Below are positions 1 to 7,596 of a stretch of 64,000 bases of DNA, one piece after another. Position numbers and translations under genes: made by a program. This stretch comes from Neobacillus sp. Marseille-Q6967 (lineage in GTDB: Bacteria; Bacillota; Bacilli; Bacillales; Cytobacillaceae). Position 1 is the stretch's first letter. Each line of letters opens with the position of its first letter. The notes beneath the pieces were generated by a model. That model did no database searches. It was not told the origin of the DNA and saw only the letters and a list, made by a program, of their open reading frames with translations. Location: assembly GCF_946151075.1 (NCBI RefSeq), contig NZ_CAMGZB010000001.1, positions 1,912,001-1,976,000 on the forward strand, written 5' to 3'.

Positions 1-1
1 C

Positions 2-514
2 GGTATTGCCTTAGTAACAGATGACCGAAAACAGGAAGGACTTGTTCTTGGCCTATCTGTCTATGAAAATATATTGCTGCCAACCTACCGGAAAATTTCC
101 CGCTTCGGAATTCTCCAGCGTCGGAAAAAAGATGAGATTGTAAACCGCTGGGTTCATGATTTAAAAATAAAGGTCCATGATCCGAATGTTGAGGTTAGAA
201 CATTAAGTGGTGGAAATCAGCAGAAAGTAGTTCTTGGAAAATGGCTGCAAATGAATCCTAAAGTTCTGATACTTAATGAACCAACAAGGGGTATTGATGT
301 TGGTGCAAAAGCTGAAATCTATCAAATTATGAAAAGGCTTACCGAAGACGGAATCTCGATTATCATGATTTCATCTGAAATGCCGGAATTACTTGGCTTG
401 AGTAACCGGATTCTGGTAATGAATGAAGGACGGATTACGGCAGAACTGAGTCAACATGAGGCAACACAGGAAAAAATCTTTTATTACGCATCAGGAGGTG
501 TGATGAATGCCTAG
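2..514 (+). CDS. rbsA: Sugar (ribose) ABC transporter ATP-binding protein RbsA, 3' part
   Basis: C-terminal ATPase half of a two-domain sugar ABC importer subunit; it hydrolyses ATP in the cytoplasm to drive uptake through RbsC. The open frame runs in from the window edge, so the start is missing. The visible part has the ABC signature LSGGNQQK, the Walker B region VLILNEPTRGIDVGAKAEIY and a switch-region SSEMPELLG, the arrangement seen in the second ATPase domain of RbsA/MglA proteins. It overlaps the permease gene by 8 bases, which indicates translational coupling. Ribose as substrate is inferred from the following RbsC, RbsB and ribokinase genes. Confidence 0.93.
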   Translation, partial: GIALVTDDRKQEGLVLGLSVYENILLPTYRKISRFGILQRRKKDEIVNRWVHDLKIKVHDPNVEVRTLSGGNQQKVVLGKWLQMNPKVLILNEPTRGIDVGAKAEIYQIMKRLTEDGISIIMISSEMPELLGLSNRILVMNEGRITAELSQHEATQEKIFYYASGGVMNA

Positions 515-1487
515 TACAACACCTGTTCCGAAGCAGGAAGAGAAGACGGGGGTCAACTGGCTGACACTCATTGAAAAATATCGAGTGTTACTAATATTTA
601 TCGCTTTATGTGTGGTCGCAGGTTTCCTATCCGATGTTTTCTTTACACTTAGTAACGTAATGAACGTACTCCGTCAGGTTTCCATCATTGCGATTATTGC
701 CAGCGGGATGACGCTTGTTATTTTACTAGCAGGAATTGATCTCTCTGTCGGTGCAGTTATGGCTTTTTCCGGTGCCATTCTGGCAGGAGCGTTAACAGCC
801 GGATGGCCATTATGGATCGCATTATTGACAGCGCTTGCAGTGGGCTTGTTATTCGGGATCTTTAATGGGTTTTTCGTGGCGCGATTTGGAATTCCATCTT
901 TTATCGTAACGTTGGCAGTCATGGTTATCGCACGCGGAATGACGCTTGTATATACAAAAGGCTATCCACTTGTAGTCAGTCACGAAGGCTACCGTTTTAT
1001 CGGAAGTGGAAGAATTTTCGGTATTCCTGTTCCAATCATCATCATGTTTGTCATTTTTGGATTTATGTATTGGATGTTAAAATACACTAGCTTTGGCCGT
1101 TATATTTTTGCCATTGGCGGAAACGAAGAAACTGCTATTCTATCAGGAATCAATGTGAGAGCGGTTAAAATAGCAGTTTTCGGAATTGCAGGGTTGCTTT
1201 CAGCCTTATCCGCCATTATTTATACCTCCAGATTAATGTCAGCGCAGCCAACAGCGGGTAATGGAATTGAGTTAGATGCTATCGCAGCAGTTATTATTGG
1301 CGGGACGAGTTTAGCAGGAGGGAAAGGAACAGTTACTGGAACATTAATCGGAGCGTTGATTATGGGAGTCCTTGATAATGTGTTGAATTTGATGAACGTA
1401 TCTCCTTTCTATCAAAGTATTGCTAAAGGTCTTGTCATTTTAGTTGCTGTTTTAGTAGATAGTAAGTTTTCTAAAATCAAAAAATAA
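507..1487 (+). CDS. rbsC: Ribose ABC transporter permease RbsC
   Basis: Membrane permease of the ribose importer, 326 residues, the usual size for RbsC. The sequence is almost wholly hydrophobic helices and contains the family's GIDLSVG motif (about residues 78-84) and a C-terminal IIGGTSLAGGKGTV segment. The ATG lies inside the end of rbsA, preceded by AGGAGGTG. The binding-protein gene follows after 17 bases, giving the order A-C-B of B. subtilis rbs operons. Confidence 0.95.
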   Translation: MPSTTPVPKQEEKTGVNWLTLIEKYRVLLIFIALCVVAGFLSDVFFTLSNVMNVLRQVSIIAIIASGMTLVILLAGIDLSVGAVMAFSGAILAGALTAGWPLWIALLTALAVGLLFGIFNGFFVARFGIPSFIVTLAVMVIARGMTLVYTKGYPLVVSHEGYRFIGSGRIFGIPVPIIIMFVIFGFMYWMLKYTSFGRYIFAIGGNEETAILSGINVRAVKIAVFGIAGLLSALSAIIYTSRLMSAQPTAGNGIELDAIAAVIIGGTSLAGGKGTVTGTLIGALIMGVLDNVLNLMNVSPFYQSIAKGLVILVAVLVDSKFSKIKK

Positions 1488-1504
1488 TTATTGGGGGTAT
1501 TTAA

Positions 1505-2464
1505 ATGAAAAAGCTTATTTCTTTATTGGCCATGCTCACGATTATCATTGGACTAGTAGGCTGTAGTATGGATGAACCTTCTAGCACAACCTCAGGTTCT
1601 AAGGCTGAGGACGACGGTAAGTTAAAAGTTGGCTTATCCATGAACACGTTCAACAATCCTTTCTTCGTGGCTGTTAAAGAAGGAGCAGAAGCACAGGCAA
1701 AAGAAGAGAATATTGACCTTGTGGTGACCGATGCACAAAACGATCCTGGGAAACAATTATCTGACGTTGAGAACCTTCTTCAGCAAAATATTGACATCTT
1801 AATTATCGACCCAACTGACAGTGATGCAATCGTTGAAGCGGTTAAAAAAGCAAACGATGCAAAAATTCCTGTTTTTACAATTGACCGTGCTTCTAATGGC
1901 GGTGAAGTAATTACTCATATCGGATTTGATGCACTTAAATCTGGAAAAATCGCAGGCGACTATTTAATAGAGGCATTAGGCGGTAAAGGTAAAATTGTTG
2001 AGATTCAAGGGATCCTTGGAACGAACGTTGGTCAGGATCGCAGTAAAGGATTTAATGAAGTTATCAAAGCGACTTCTGGATTTGAAATTGTTGCACAGCA
2101 AGCGGCTAACTTTGACCGCGGTGAAGCCATGAAGGTAATGGAAGATATTCTTCAAGCAAATCCAGAAATAGATGGCGTTTACGCAGCAAACGATGAAATG
2201 GCTCTCGGTGCATTAGCAGCTATTGAAGCAGCAGGCCGTTTAGATGAAATCACACTTATTGGCTGTGATGCAATTGATCCATCTATTGAAGCTATTAAAG
2301 CTGGTAAATTGGAAGCGACTATTGCTGAACCACCTGTTTTCCTAGGGAAGGAAGCAATTTTGACTGCAATAAAAATCTCTAAAGGTGAATCAGTTGAAAA
2401 AGAAGTGATTCTAGATTCTACACTTGTTACAAAAGATAATGTAGAAACTGTTAAAACAAAATAA
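1505..2464 (+). CDS. rbsB: Ribose-binding lipoprotein RbsB
   Basis: Extracytoplasmic sugar-binding protein that delivers ligand to RbsC. A lipoprotein signal peptide ends in the lipobox LVGC (Cys about residue 20). The mature part is a Peripla_BP_4 periplasmic-binding fold: KVGLSMNTFNNPFF, then FTIDRAS and ANDEMALGA, all typical of RbsB-type proteins. 319 residues is normal. It is the last gene before a strong terminator. Ribose is the best guess; other pentoses cannot be excluded from sequence alone. Confidence 0.93.
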   Translation: MKKLISLLAMLTIIIGLVGCSMDEPSSTTSGSKAEDDGKLKVGLSMNTFNNPFFVAVKEGAEAQAKEENIDLVVTDAQNDPGKQLSDVENLLQQNIDILIIDPTDSDAIVEAVKKANDAKIPVFTIDRASNGGEVITHIGFDALKSGKIAGDYLIEALGGKGKIVEIQGILGTNVGQDRSKGFNEVIKATSGFEIVAQQAANFDRGEAMKVMEDILQANPEIDGVYAANDEMALGALAAIEAAGRLDEITLIGCDAIDPSIEAIKAGKLEATIAEPPVFLGKEAILTAIKISKGESVEKEVILDSTLVTKDNVETVKTK

Positions 2465-2480
2465 TATAAGGCCAGCAGAT

Positions 2481-2517
2481 AAAGTAAAAACGCACTCGTT
2501 TGCGTTTTTACTTTTAT
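2481..2517 (+). terminator. Terminator after rbsB
   Basis: A perfect 14-bp stem (2481-2494 with 2501-2514) with a 6-base loop and a T-rich 3' arm. It separates rbsB from ribokinase, so rbsK expression needs read-through or its own promoter. Confidence 0.8.
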
Positions 2518-2549
2518 CCGCTAAAAATAGGAAAAGGCGGGAAAGAGCT

Positions 2550-3482
2550 ATGTCAAAAATAGTGGTAGTGGGAAGCTATGTTGTCGATTTAATGAGCAGG
2601 ACCCCCCATCTTCCGAAACCAGGAGAAACCGTTCTGGGCGGACCGTTTCAAATGGGTCCCGGAGGTAAAGGGGGAAATCAGGCAACAGCGGCTGCACGCT
2701 GTGGATCTGAAGTTACCTTTGTAACGAAATTGGGGGAGGATGTTTTTGGCAGAGAAGCGCTAAGGCATTTTGAAAGGGAAAGCATCAATACAAAATACAT
2801 AAAAGTTGACAAGAAACTGGCAACAGGTGCTGCTCTGATTACGGTGGATGACCAGGGCGAAAACAGCATTGTTGTTGCATTAGGTGCTTGCGGTACCATT
2901 ATCGAAGAAGAAGTGTTAGAAGCAGAAGAACAGGTGAAGGAAGCAGACGTTGTTTTACTTCAATTAGAAACAAGTATTGACGCCGTCGTAATCACTGTAG
3001 AGCTGGCAGCAAAGCACGGTGTCCCTGTTATTTTAAATCCAGCACCATACCAGGCGTTTCCGAGAGAGATTCTTCATAACGTTTCCTATATAACGCCAAA
3101 TGAAACGGAAGCCTACGAACTCACAGGTGTCAAAGTGAAGGATCAAGCGTCCGCATTTACAGCCGCAAAGAAGCTTTATGAAATGGGCGTGGGCACCGTC
3201 ATTATTACAATGGGTAAACAGGGAGCCTATGTTTACACCGGGGGAGAACAAGGAAAGCTTGTTTCAGGCTTTAAAGTCGATGCTGTTGATACAACCGGAG
3301 CTGGTGACGCTTTTAACGGCGGGTTTGCCCACGCACTCAGCATCGGCCGAACCATCGACCAAGCCATCCACTTCGCCAACGCCGTAGCAGCCTTATCCGT
3401 AACCAAAATCGGCACAGCACCGGCCATGCCGTACAAACACGAAGTAGAAGCATTCCTACAGAACAGTGGTGCCGTAAAATAA
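2550..3482 (+). CDS. rbsK: Ribokinase
   Basis: PfkB-family kinase that phosphorylates ribose to ribose 5-phosphate in the cytoplasm. 310 residues, the usual length. Seen: the N-terminal GGKGGNQA glycine-rich motif (about residues 39-46), NPAPYQ, ITPNETEAYELTG, and the PfkB signature DTTGAGDAFNGGFAHAL with its catalytic Asp. RBS AAGGCGGGAAAG precedes the ATG. It lies downstream of rbsB, beyond a terminator, instead of near the front of the operon as in B. subtilis rbsRKDACB; no rbsD or rbsR is visible here. Confidence 0.95.
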   Translation: MSKIVVVGSYVVDLMSRTPHLPKPGETVLGGPFQMGPGGKGGNQATAAARCGSEVTFVTKLGEDVFGREALRHFERESINTKYIKVDKKLATGAALITVDDQGENSIVVALGACGTIIEEEVLEAEEQVKEADVVLLQLETSIDAVVITVELAAKHGVPVILNPAPYQAFPREILHNVSYITPNETEAYELTGVKVKDQASAFTAAKKLYEMGVGTVIITMGKQGAYVYTGGEQGKLVSGFKVDAVDTTGAGDAFNGGFAHALSIGRTIDQAIHFANAVAALSVTKIGTAPAMPYKHEVEAFLQNSGAVK

Positions 3483-3486
3483 ACAG

Positions 3487-3516
3487 AGGGATGTGGAGTG
3501 AACCCACATCCCTTTA
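3487..3516. terminator. Terminator between rbsK and the convergent protease gene
   Basis: A 10-bp stem (3487-3496 with 3504-3513) follows the rbsK stop. rbsK and the next gene converge, so it may serve both strands. A GGTGCCTGTCACC repeat core lies directly after it. Confidence 0.65.
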
Positions 3517-3517
3517 T

Positions 3518-3530
3518 GGTGCCTGTCACC
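3518..3530. repeat. Dispersed repeat core, copy 1 (core only)
   Basis: GGTGCCTGTCACC, a quasi-palindrome with GGTG/CACC ends. The same core recurs with a longer flank at 5017, 6766 and 18049. This copy lacks the GCTCGTGGACA flank of the others. Confidence 0.7.
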
Positions 3531-3562
3531 ATTTATGCATTTTAACTCGTTTATACACCCGA

Positions 3563-4930
3563 TTATTCATCGTCTTTTTTCTGTTGCTTTTTTTGCTGTT
3601 CTTGGAGGGCAAGGAGGATGTCTTGGACGTCGATTTTGCCATCGTTGTTAAGGTCAGGGATGGTATTTTCTGGCGCAGGAGGCGGCGGAGTTGGAGCAGC
3701 TGTGACTGCTTGAGAACGTTGTTTTGGTTTCACCGCAAAGGTGAAAATTAGTAAAATAATCACCAGTAATCCGGCTACACCATCTGCAATATAGAAAATG
3801 GTTTTATATTCTGACCAAAGTGTCTTGCTTTCGCCTGCTTTTTCTTCTGAATTCGCGATAAACTTCTTAATTTCGGAATGGTTCGGATAAATTCTTTGAA
3901 CAGCTTCAAATTTTTCCAAGGCGTTCTTATAATAGCCGCCCCAATATAATTCTAAGCCTTCCTTATATAGTCTGTCAGTGTCACTTGCAGTATTTTTTGC
4001 TCCAGCTTGGTTGACGAATTCTTTTACCGTGTTGACTGGTACGGCAAAGTTGAATCCTTGGACTTCTTGACCATTAACAGTATCTCCTCTAAACGTTAGT
4101 AAACCAATGATTTCTCCTTCTTCATTGATGACCGGCCCGCCGCTGTTGCCATGTGTTGCCGCAGCATTAATTTGGATCACTGGGCTGCCTTGTTCCGTTT
4201 TCTTGTCAATGGCGGAAATTTGTCCCGCATTCATAGAAGAAACGAGAGATGAATCTGGAGATAACAGATCAGAATCCGCAGCAGCCGGATAGCCGCTGAC
4301 CCAAATATTATCTTGGTTTTGGATATCATCAGAATCTCCGAGTTTTAATGTAGGAAGGTTCTTACCTTCAATTTTAAGTACCGCTACATCCTTTCCTTCA
4401 TTGACGGGAGCACCATAACTTTTTACCTCACCATCGAGAATATCTCCCCCAGGTAAAACCACTTTTATTACCCTTTCTATTCCCGTGTATTGTGTATAGG
4501 TCAACATATACTGGTAGGCAGTTTCAAAATCGACTAGAAAATAGTCTGCGATGATAGTTACAAGCTGTTCAAAGGCGGCGTTTGCGACTGCCTCGTCATC
4601 TAATTGAGTGGTCTCCACTACATGGGCATTGGTAACAATATAGCCGTCAGAACTAATAATGGCTCCTGACCCGGAACCACCAATGACCGATTGGTAATCA
4701 AGCTGTGCTAAGATTGCCTCGACCTCTGGATCATTCGGGTTATTAAACTGCCAGCCAACCACTGCGTAATCAACAATTCGGACTACCGCCGGCTTTGTAT
4801 ACTCAGCTAACTTCTGAGCTTGAGAAATTTTAGAAGTATCCGGTTTAATCCCCATAAGGAAGAAGGAAGTAACAATCACACCAATAAGTATCAAACTTAG
4901 AGGCACAGTCAATAAGGCCCTCTTCAACAA
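3563..4930 (-). CDS. Membrane-tethered HtrA-like serine protease with TPR and dockerin-like tail
   Basis: Trypsin-like protease of the HtrA/DegP type, 455 residues. Order of parts: N-terminal membrane segment (about 7-27); S1C protease domain with His103 in TNAHV, Asp181 in DVAVL and Ser263 in GNSGGP; a TPR-like helical stretch (317-350); a second membrane helix (378-400); a proline-rich linker; and a C-terminal DLNNDGKIDVQDILLAL (426-442), which looks like one dockerin or EF-hand calcium loop. With two membrane helices the protease faces outside and the calcium-loop tail inside the cell (inference). There is no PDZ domain as in classic HtrA, and a long insert lies between His and Asp. It converges with rbsK and has no obvious operon partner. 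Confidence 0.88.
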   Translation of the reverse strand: MLKRALLTVPLSLILIGVIVTSFFLMGIKPDTSKISQAQKLAEYTKPAVVRIVDYAVVGWQFNNPNDPEVEAILAQLDYQSVIGGSGSGAIISSDGYIVTNAHVVETTQLDDEAVANAAFEQLVTIIADYFLVDFETAYQYMLTYTQYTGIERVIKVVLPGGDILDGEVKSYGAPVNEGKDVAVLKIEGKNLPTLKLGDSDDIQNQDNIWVSGYPAAADSDLLSPDSSLVSSMNAGQISAIDKKTEQGSPVIQINAAATHGNSGGPVINEEGEIIGLLTFRGDTVNGQEVQGFNFAVPVNTVKEFVNQAGAKNTASDTDRLYKEGLELYWGGYYKNALEKFEAVQRIYPNHSEIKKFIANSEEKAGESKTLWSEYKTIFYIADGVAGLLVIILLIFTFAVKPKQRSQAVTAAPTPPPPAPENTIPDLNNDGKIDVQDILLALQEQQKKQQKKDDE

Positions 4931-5016
4931 TACAATTCCCCCTCAAGGAACAGATTTCAAATTCTATGCAATATATTCCACCCATACATCAAAATGAAAT
5001 TGTCCGTGAAAATTTT

Positions 5017-5068
5017 GGTGCCTGTCACCGCTCGTGGACACTGTCCGCACTACACGGACAGTCTGCGG
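5017..5068 (+). repeat. Dispersed repeat, copy 2 (full)
   Basis: GGTGCCTGTCACC core (5017-5029) followed by GCTCGTGGACACTGTCC and a partly inverted GTCCG...CGGAC arm. It lies between the divergent 5' end of the protease gene and the zupT terminator. The flank matches the repeats at 6730-6778 (reverse) and 18049-18100. Confidence 0.8.
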
Positions 5069-5081
5069 AACAAGTCAAAAT

Positions 5082-5110
5082 AAAAAGCCAGCTTGTTAAG
5101 CTGACTTTTT
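5082..5110 (-). terminator. Terminator after zupT
   Basis: A 13-bp stem (5082-5094 with 5098-5110, one G-T pair) with a 3-base loop. Read on the minus strand it ends in a run of T just past the zupT stop. Confidence 0.8.
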
Positions 5111-5127
5111 GGCGATTTGTATTTTAT

Positions 5128-5949
5128 TTAGATAAAGAGTAATAGGCTAAGTGCCATGACGGCCATTCCGGCAATGAGGCCGTAAATGGATAAGTGGGTT
5201 TCGTCGTATCTTTTGGCAGCAGGCAGCAGTTCATCTAATGAGATAAATACCATGATCCCTGCTACTGCTGCAAAAATGACTCCAAACATAACATCATTTA
5301 GGAACGGCATTAAGAAAAGATAAGCTACGAGCGCGCCAACCGGCTCGGATAATCCAGAAAGGAAGGATAGTTTAAACGCTTTTTTCTTATCCCCCGTCGC
5401 AAAATAGACTGGTACTGAAACTGCAATACCCTCTGGAATGTTATGGATGGCGATTGCAACTGCTATGGCTATCCCGAGTGCAGGGTCCTGCAGGGCAGAT
5501 GTAAAGGTTGCAATCCCTTCAGGGAAGTTGTGAATTCCGATGGCAAGTGCAGTAAACGTACCCATTTTTAAAAGGTCAGGCTTATGGCCATCGCTGCCCG
5601 CACCTCCGCCTGGTTGGTTCATATCTTCCACTGTTTTCAATTCATGAGGATTGGATTGTTTTGGAATAAATTTGTCAATCATAGCAATGAGGATCATCCC
5701 TCCAAAAAATCCTCCAACGGTCAGCCAGTTTCCGGGAACTACACCTAAGGCATCAACTAGAGCAACCTTTGCCTTTACAAAAATTTCAATCATAGAAACA
5801 TAAATCATGACACCAGCGGAAAAACCAAGTGTAACGGATAAAAATTTTGTATTTGTATGTGAGGTAAAGAATGCTAAAAGACTTCCAATTCCTGTTGCCA
5901 AGCCGGCGAATAAAGTCAGCCCAAACGCTAATAGCAGATTTTCCGTCAT
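5128..5949 (-). CDS. zupT: ZIP-family metal (zinc) transporter ZupT
   Basis: Integral membrane importer of divalent metals, mainly zinc. 273 residues with about eight hydrophobic helices. The two metal-site motifs HNFPEGIATF (about 140-149) and HNIPEGIAVS (about 168-177) are the helix IV and V signatures of the ZIP/ZupT family. Between helices 3 and 4 there is a hydrophilic loop rich in Gly and Asp. RBS AGAAAAGGAG precedes the ATG. The upstream neighbour on the same strand encodes a His-rich protein, which may bind metal, but a terminator lies between them. Confidence 0.9.
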   Translation of the reverse strand: MTENLLLAFGLTLFAGLATGIGSLLAFFTSHTNTKFLSVTLGFSAGVMIYVSMIEIFVKAKVALVDALGVVPGNWLTVGGFFGGMILIAMIDKFIPKQSNPHELKTVEDMNQPGGGAGSDGHKPDLLKMGTFTALAIGIHNFPEGIATFTSALQDPALGIAIAVAIAIHNIPEGIAVSVPVYFATGDKKKAFKLSFLSGLSEPVGALVAYLFLMPFLNDVMFGVIFAAVAGIMVFISLDELLPAAKRYDETHLSIYGLIAGMAVMALSLLLFI

Positions 5950-6110
5950 TGTCTTTTCTCCTTTTCTTGAAGTATATTCATCCCTACGAGAGCTTTAGAA
6001 ATATTTTGAATAATATTATATATGCGTCAATCCAGAAATGTTTCCTTTGAGAAACATTTTACACCTAATGAAACAAAAAATCAGCAAAAAGTTCCTAAAT
6101 AAATAGAAAA

Positions 6111-6150
6111 GACGGGAAATTCCTTGAAATTCAAAGATTCCCGCCCTTTT
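6111..6150. terminator. Bidirectional terminator after the His-rich gene
   Basis: GACGGGAAATTCCTT (6111-6125) pairs imperfectly with AAAGATTCCCGCCC (6133-6146). T runs lie on both outer sides, so it can act on either strand; it should end the minus-strand His-rich transcript before zupT. Confidence 0.7.
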
Positions 6151-6162
6151 TATTTTTCAATA

Positions 6163-6615
6163 TTAATAATAACCTGGCCCATAACCACCGTAACCGCCGT
6201 AACCACCTGCACCTGGTCCATATATTCCATACCCAGAACCATAACCTCCAGGGAAGCCATATCCGTTGCCGGATCCTGGTCCAAATCCATAACTAGGAGC
6301 ATATCCAGGACCATATCCGCCTAAATTAGAGCCTAAATAACCTAAGCCAAGGCCGAGCAATCCAGCACCAAGTGAACCAAAATCAAAACCACTTCCGCCG
6401 TGGTGTCCACCGCCATGATGTCCGCCGCCATGATGTCCGCCGCCATGATGTCCGCCGCCATGATGTCCGCCGCCATGATGTCCGCCGCCATGATGTCCGC
6501 CGCCATGATGTCCGCCGCCATGATGCCCGCCGCCATGATGCCCGCCGCCATGGTGTCCGCCGCCAAACTGTCCCCCAAATCGATAATCGACAGGCATATT
6601 CATTGGTTGAAACAT
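6163..6615 (-). CDS. His/Gly-rich low-complexity protein with eleven HHGGG repeats
   Basis: 150 residues in three parts: a short N-terminus (MFQPMNMPVDYRFGGQ), eleven tandem HHGGG pentapeptides (about residues 18-73), and a Gly/Tyr-rich tail ending GGYGPGYY. No signal peptide or membrane helix. RBS AAAGAGGAGCG lies before the ATG. I recognise no named family. Gly/Tyr tails of this style occur in spore coat proteins such as CotT, and a SigK-like -10 lies upstream, so a coat role is possible. The His pairs could also bind zinc or nickel, and zupT is the next gene. Both ideas are inference. Confidence 0.75.
   Translation of the reverse strand: MFQPMNMPVDYRFGGQFGGGHHGGGHHGGGHHGGGHHGGGHHGGGHHGGGHHGGGHHGGGHHGGGHHGGGHHGGSGFDFGSLGAGLLGLGLGYLGSNLGGYGPGYAPSYGFGPGSGNGYGFPGGYGSGYGIYGPGAGGYGGYGGYGPGYY
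6397..6565 (-). repeat. 15-bp tandem repeat encoding HHGGG, 11 units
   Basis: Unit on the plus strand is TCCGCCGCCATGATG, repeated eleven times with only a few silent changes (CCC for TCC, GTG for ATG). The near identity of codons points to recent slippage expansion, so unit number may vary between strains. Confidence 0.95.
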
Positions 6616-6661
6616 TCGTTCATCCGCTCCTCTTTCTATAAAATTTAAATTGGTACACTCC

Positions 6662-6670
6662 TATCCTATG
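6662..6670 (-). promoter_or_regulatory. Possible SigK-type -10 for the His-rich gene
   Basis: On the minus strand the site reads CATAGGATA, which fits the sporulation SigK -10 consensus CATANNNTA, about 50 bases before the start codon. A GerE-like TGGGCT lies nearby at about 6690. Short motifs of this kind also occur by chance. Confidence 0.3.
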
Positions 6671-6729
6671 TACGAATGGATAATCCTCTTGGGCTGTAAT
6701 CTATATAACAAGTATCCGCTAAAAAGGCG

Positions 6730-6778
6730 GTAACTGTCCGTCTGGGATGTACAGTGTCCACGAGCGGTGCCTGTCACC
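6730..6778 (-). repeat. Dispersed repeat, copy 3 (full, reverse)
   Basis: Read on the minus strand: GGTGACAGGCACC followed by GCTCGTGGACACTGT and a second GTCC-type arm. The flank is the same as in copy 2, but the central core is reversed relative to the flank. Confidence 0.8.
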
Positions 6779-6875
6779 CAAATACGTCTCAGGTCCTAGT
6801 TTTCTTTAAGTTCGTGGTCTATAGGCAGGAGGATTTTGTTGGTGTATTGTTGAAGTAGTGGGAGATGTGTTTGAA

Positions 6876-6904
6876 TGAAACTTTTTTTGTTAATAGTTCG
6901 TATA
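6876..6904 (+). promoter_or_regulatory. ECF (SigW-like) promoter of xpaC-telA
   Basis: TGAAAC (6876-6881), a T-rich 17-base spacer, then CGTATA (6899-6904). This matches the extracytoplasmic-function sigma SigW consensus. The predicted transcript would start about 20 bases before the start codon. It suggests induction by envelope stress. Confidence 0.75.
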
Positions 6905-6933
6905 TATAGTTAGGATTTTTTAGTCAGGAGTCG

Positions 6934-7596
6934 ATGATGATGAACCGATTTTTAACGTTTGTTGTTCAGACGTTGGTGTCTGTTCCTACAGCAGTGTCGT
7001 TTTGGCTTGTCAGCTATCTTGCCTTCGATCAAACCTTTTGGATGGCATCTGCTATAGCTTTGGGAGGGGGAGCGGCTGCTTCCTTGATTACTTCTAGCAG
7101 GATGACAAGCAGTTTCTTAAAGAAACACCATCTAAGCCGAAAAGAATACCGTTATATAACAAAGAATTTAAATGAAGCAAAGCGTAAAATTAACCGCCTT
7201 AATAAGGCATTATTTACGATAAGAGATATCTCGACCATGAAACAGAGGCTGGATGTACTTCGGATCACAAGAAAAATCTACACCTTAACGAAAACGGAGC
7301 CGAAACGTTTTTATAAGGCAGAAAAGTTCTATTTTTCCCACCTCGATTCAGTGGTCGAATTAACTGAGAATTACCGTTTCTTATCGTTACAGCCAAAGAA
7401 AAATCACGAAATCGATCTATCCTTATATGAGACAAGACAAACATTAACCGATTTAACGAAGGTTCTGGAAGAAGATTTATATTATGTCATCTCCGACGAT
7501 ATCGATCATTTGAATTTTGAAATTGATGTCGCAAAGCACTCAATCAAGAAACATATTGATTCTAAATTCGATGACGAAAGCAGGAGGCTAAAATGA
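6934..7596 (+). CDS. xpaC: XpaC-family membrane protein
   Basis: 220-residue protein with two hydrophobic segments at the N-terminus (about 8-28 and 35-55), followed by a charged helical region (85-220). It matches the XpaC family, named for an effect on hydrolysis of 5-bromo-4-chloroindolyl phosphate, whose true role is unsettled. RBS AGGAG precedes three consecutive ATG codons, so the start may shift by one or two codons. The stop overlaps the telA start by 4 bases (ATGA). In B. subtilis xpaC and yaaN (telA) are also paired, which supports both names. Confidence 0.85.
   Translation: MMMNRFLTFVVQTLVSVPTAVSFWLVSYLAFDQTFWMASAIALGGGAAASLITSSRMTSSFLKKHHLSRKEYRYITKNLNEAKRKINRLNKALFTIRDISTMKQRLDVLRITRKIYTLTKTEPKRFYKAEKFYFSHLDSVVELTENYRFLSLQPKKNHEIDLSLYETRQTLTDLTKVLEEDLYYVISDDIDHLNFEIDVAKHSIKKHIDSKFDDESRRLK

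Noticed and set aside
3563..4930. Cellulosome component because of the dockerin-like repeat
   Set aside because: There is only one repeat, it is predicted to be inside the cell, and no cohesin or cellulase is present.
6397..6565. Regular 15-bp repeats that might suggest a CRISPR array
   Set aside because: There are no spacers; the units are contiguous, in frame and encode HHGGG in the minus-strand gene.
6372..6648. Plus-strand open frames of 82-89 codons across the His-rich repeat
   Set aside because: They are frame shadows of the 15-bp repeat and have no ribosome site; the minus-strand frame has a good one.
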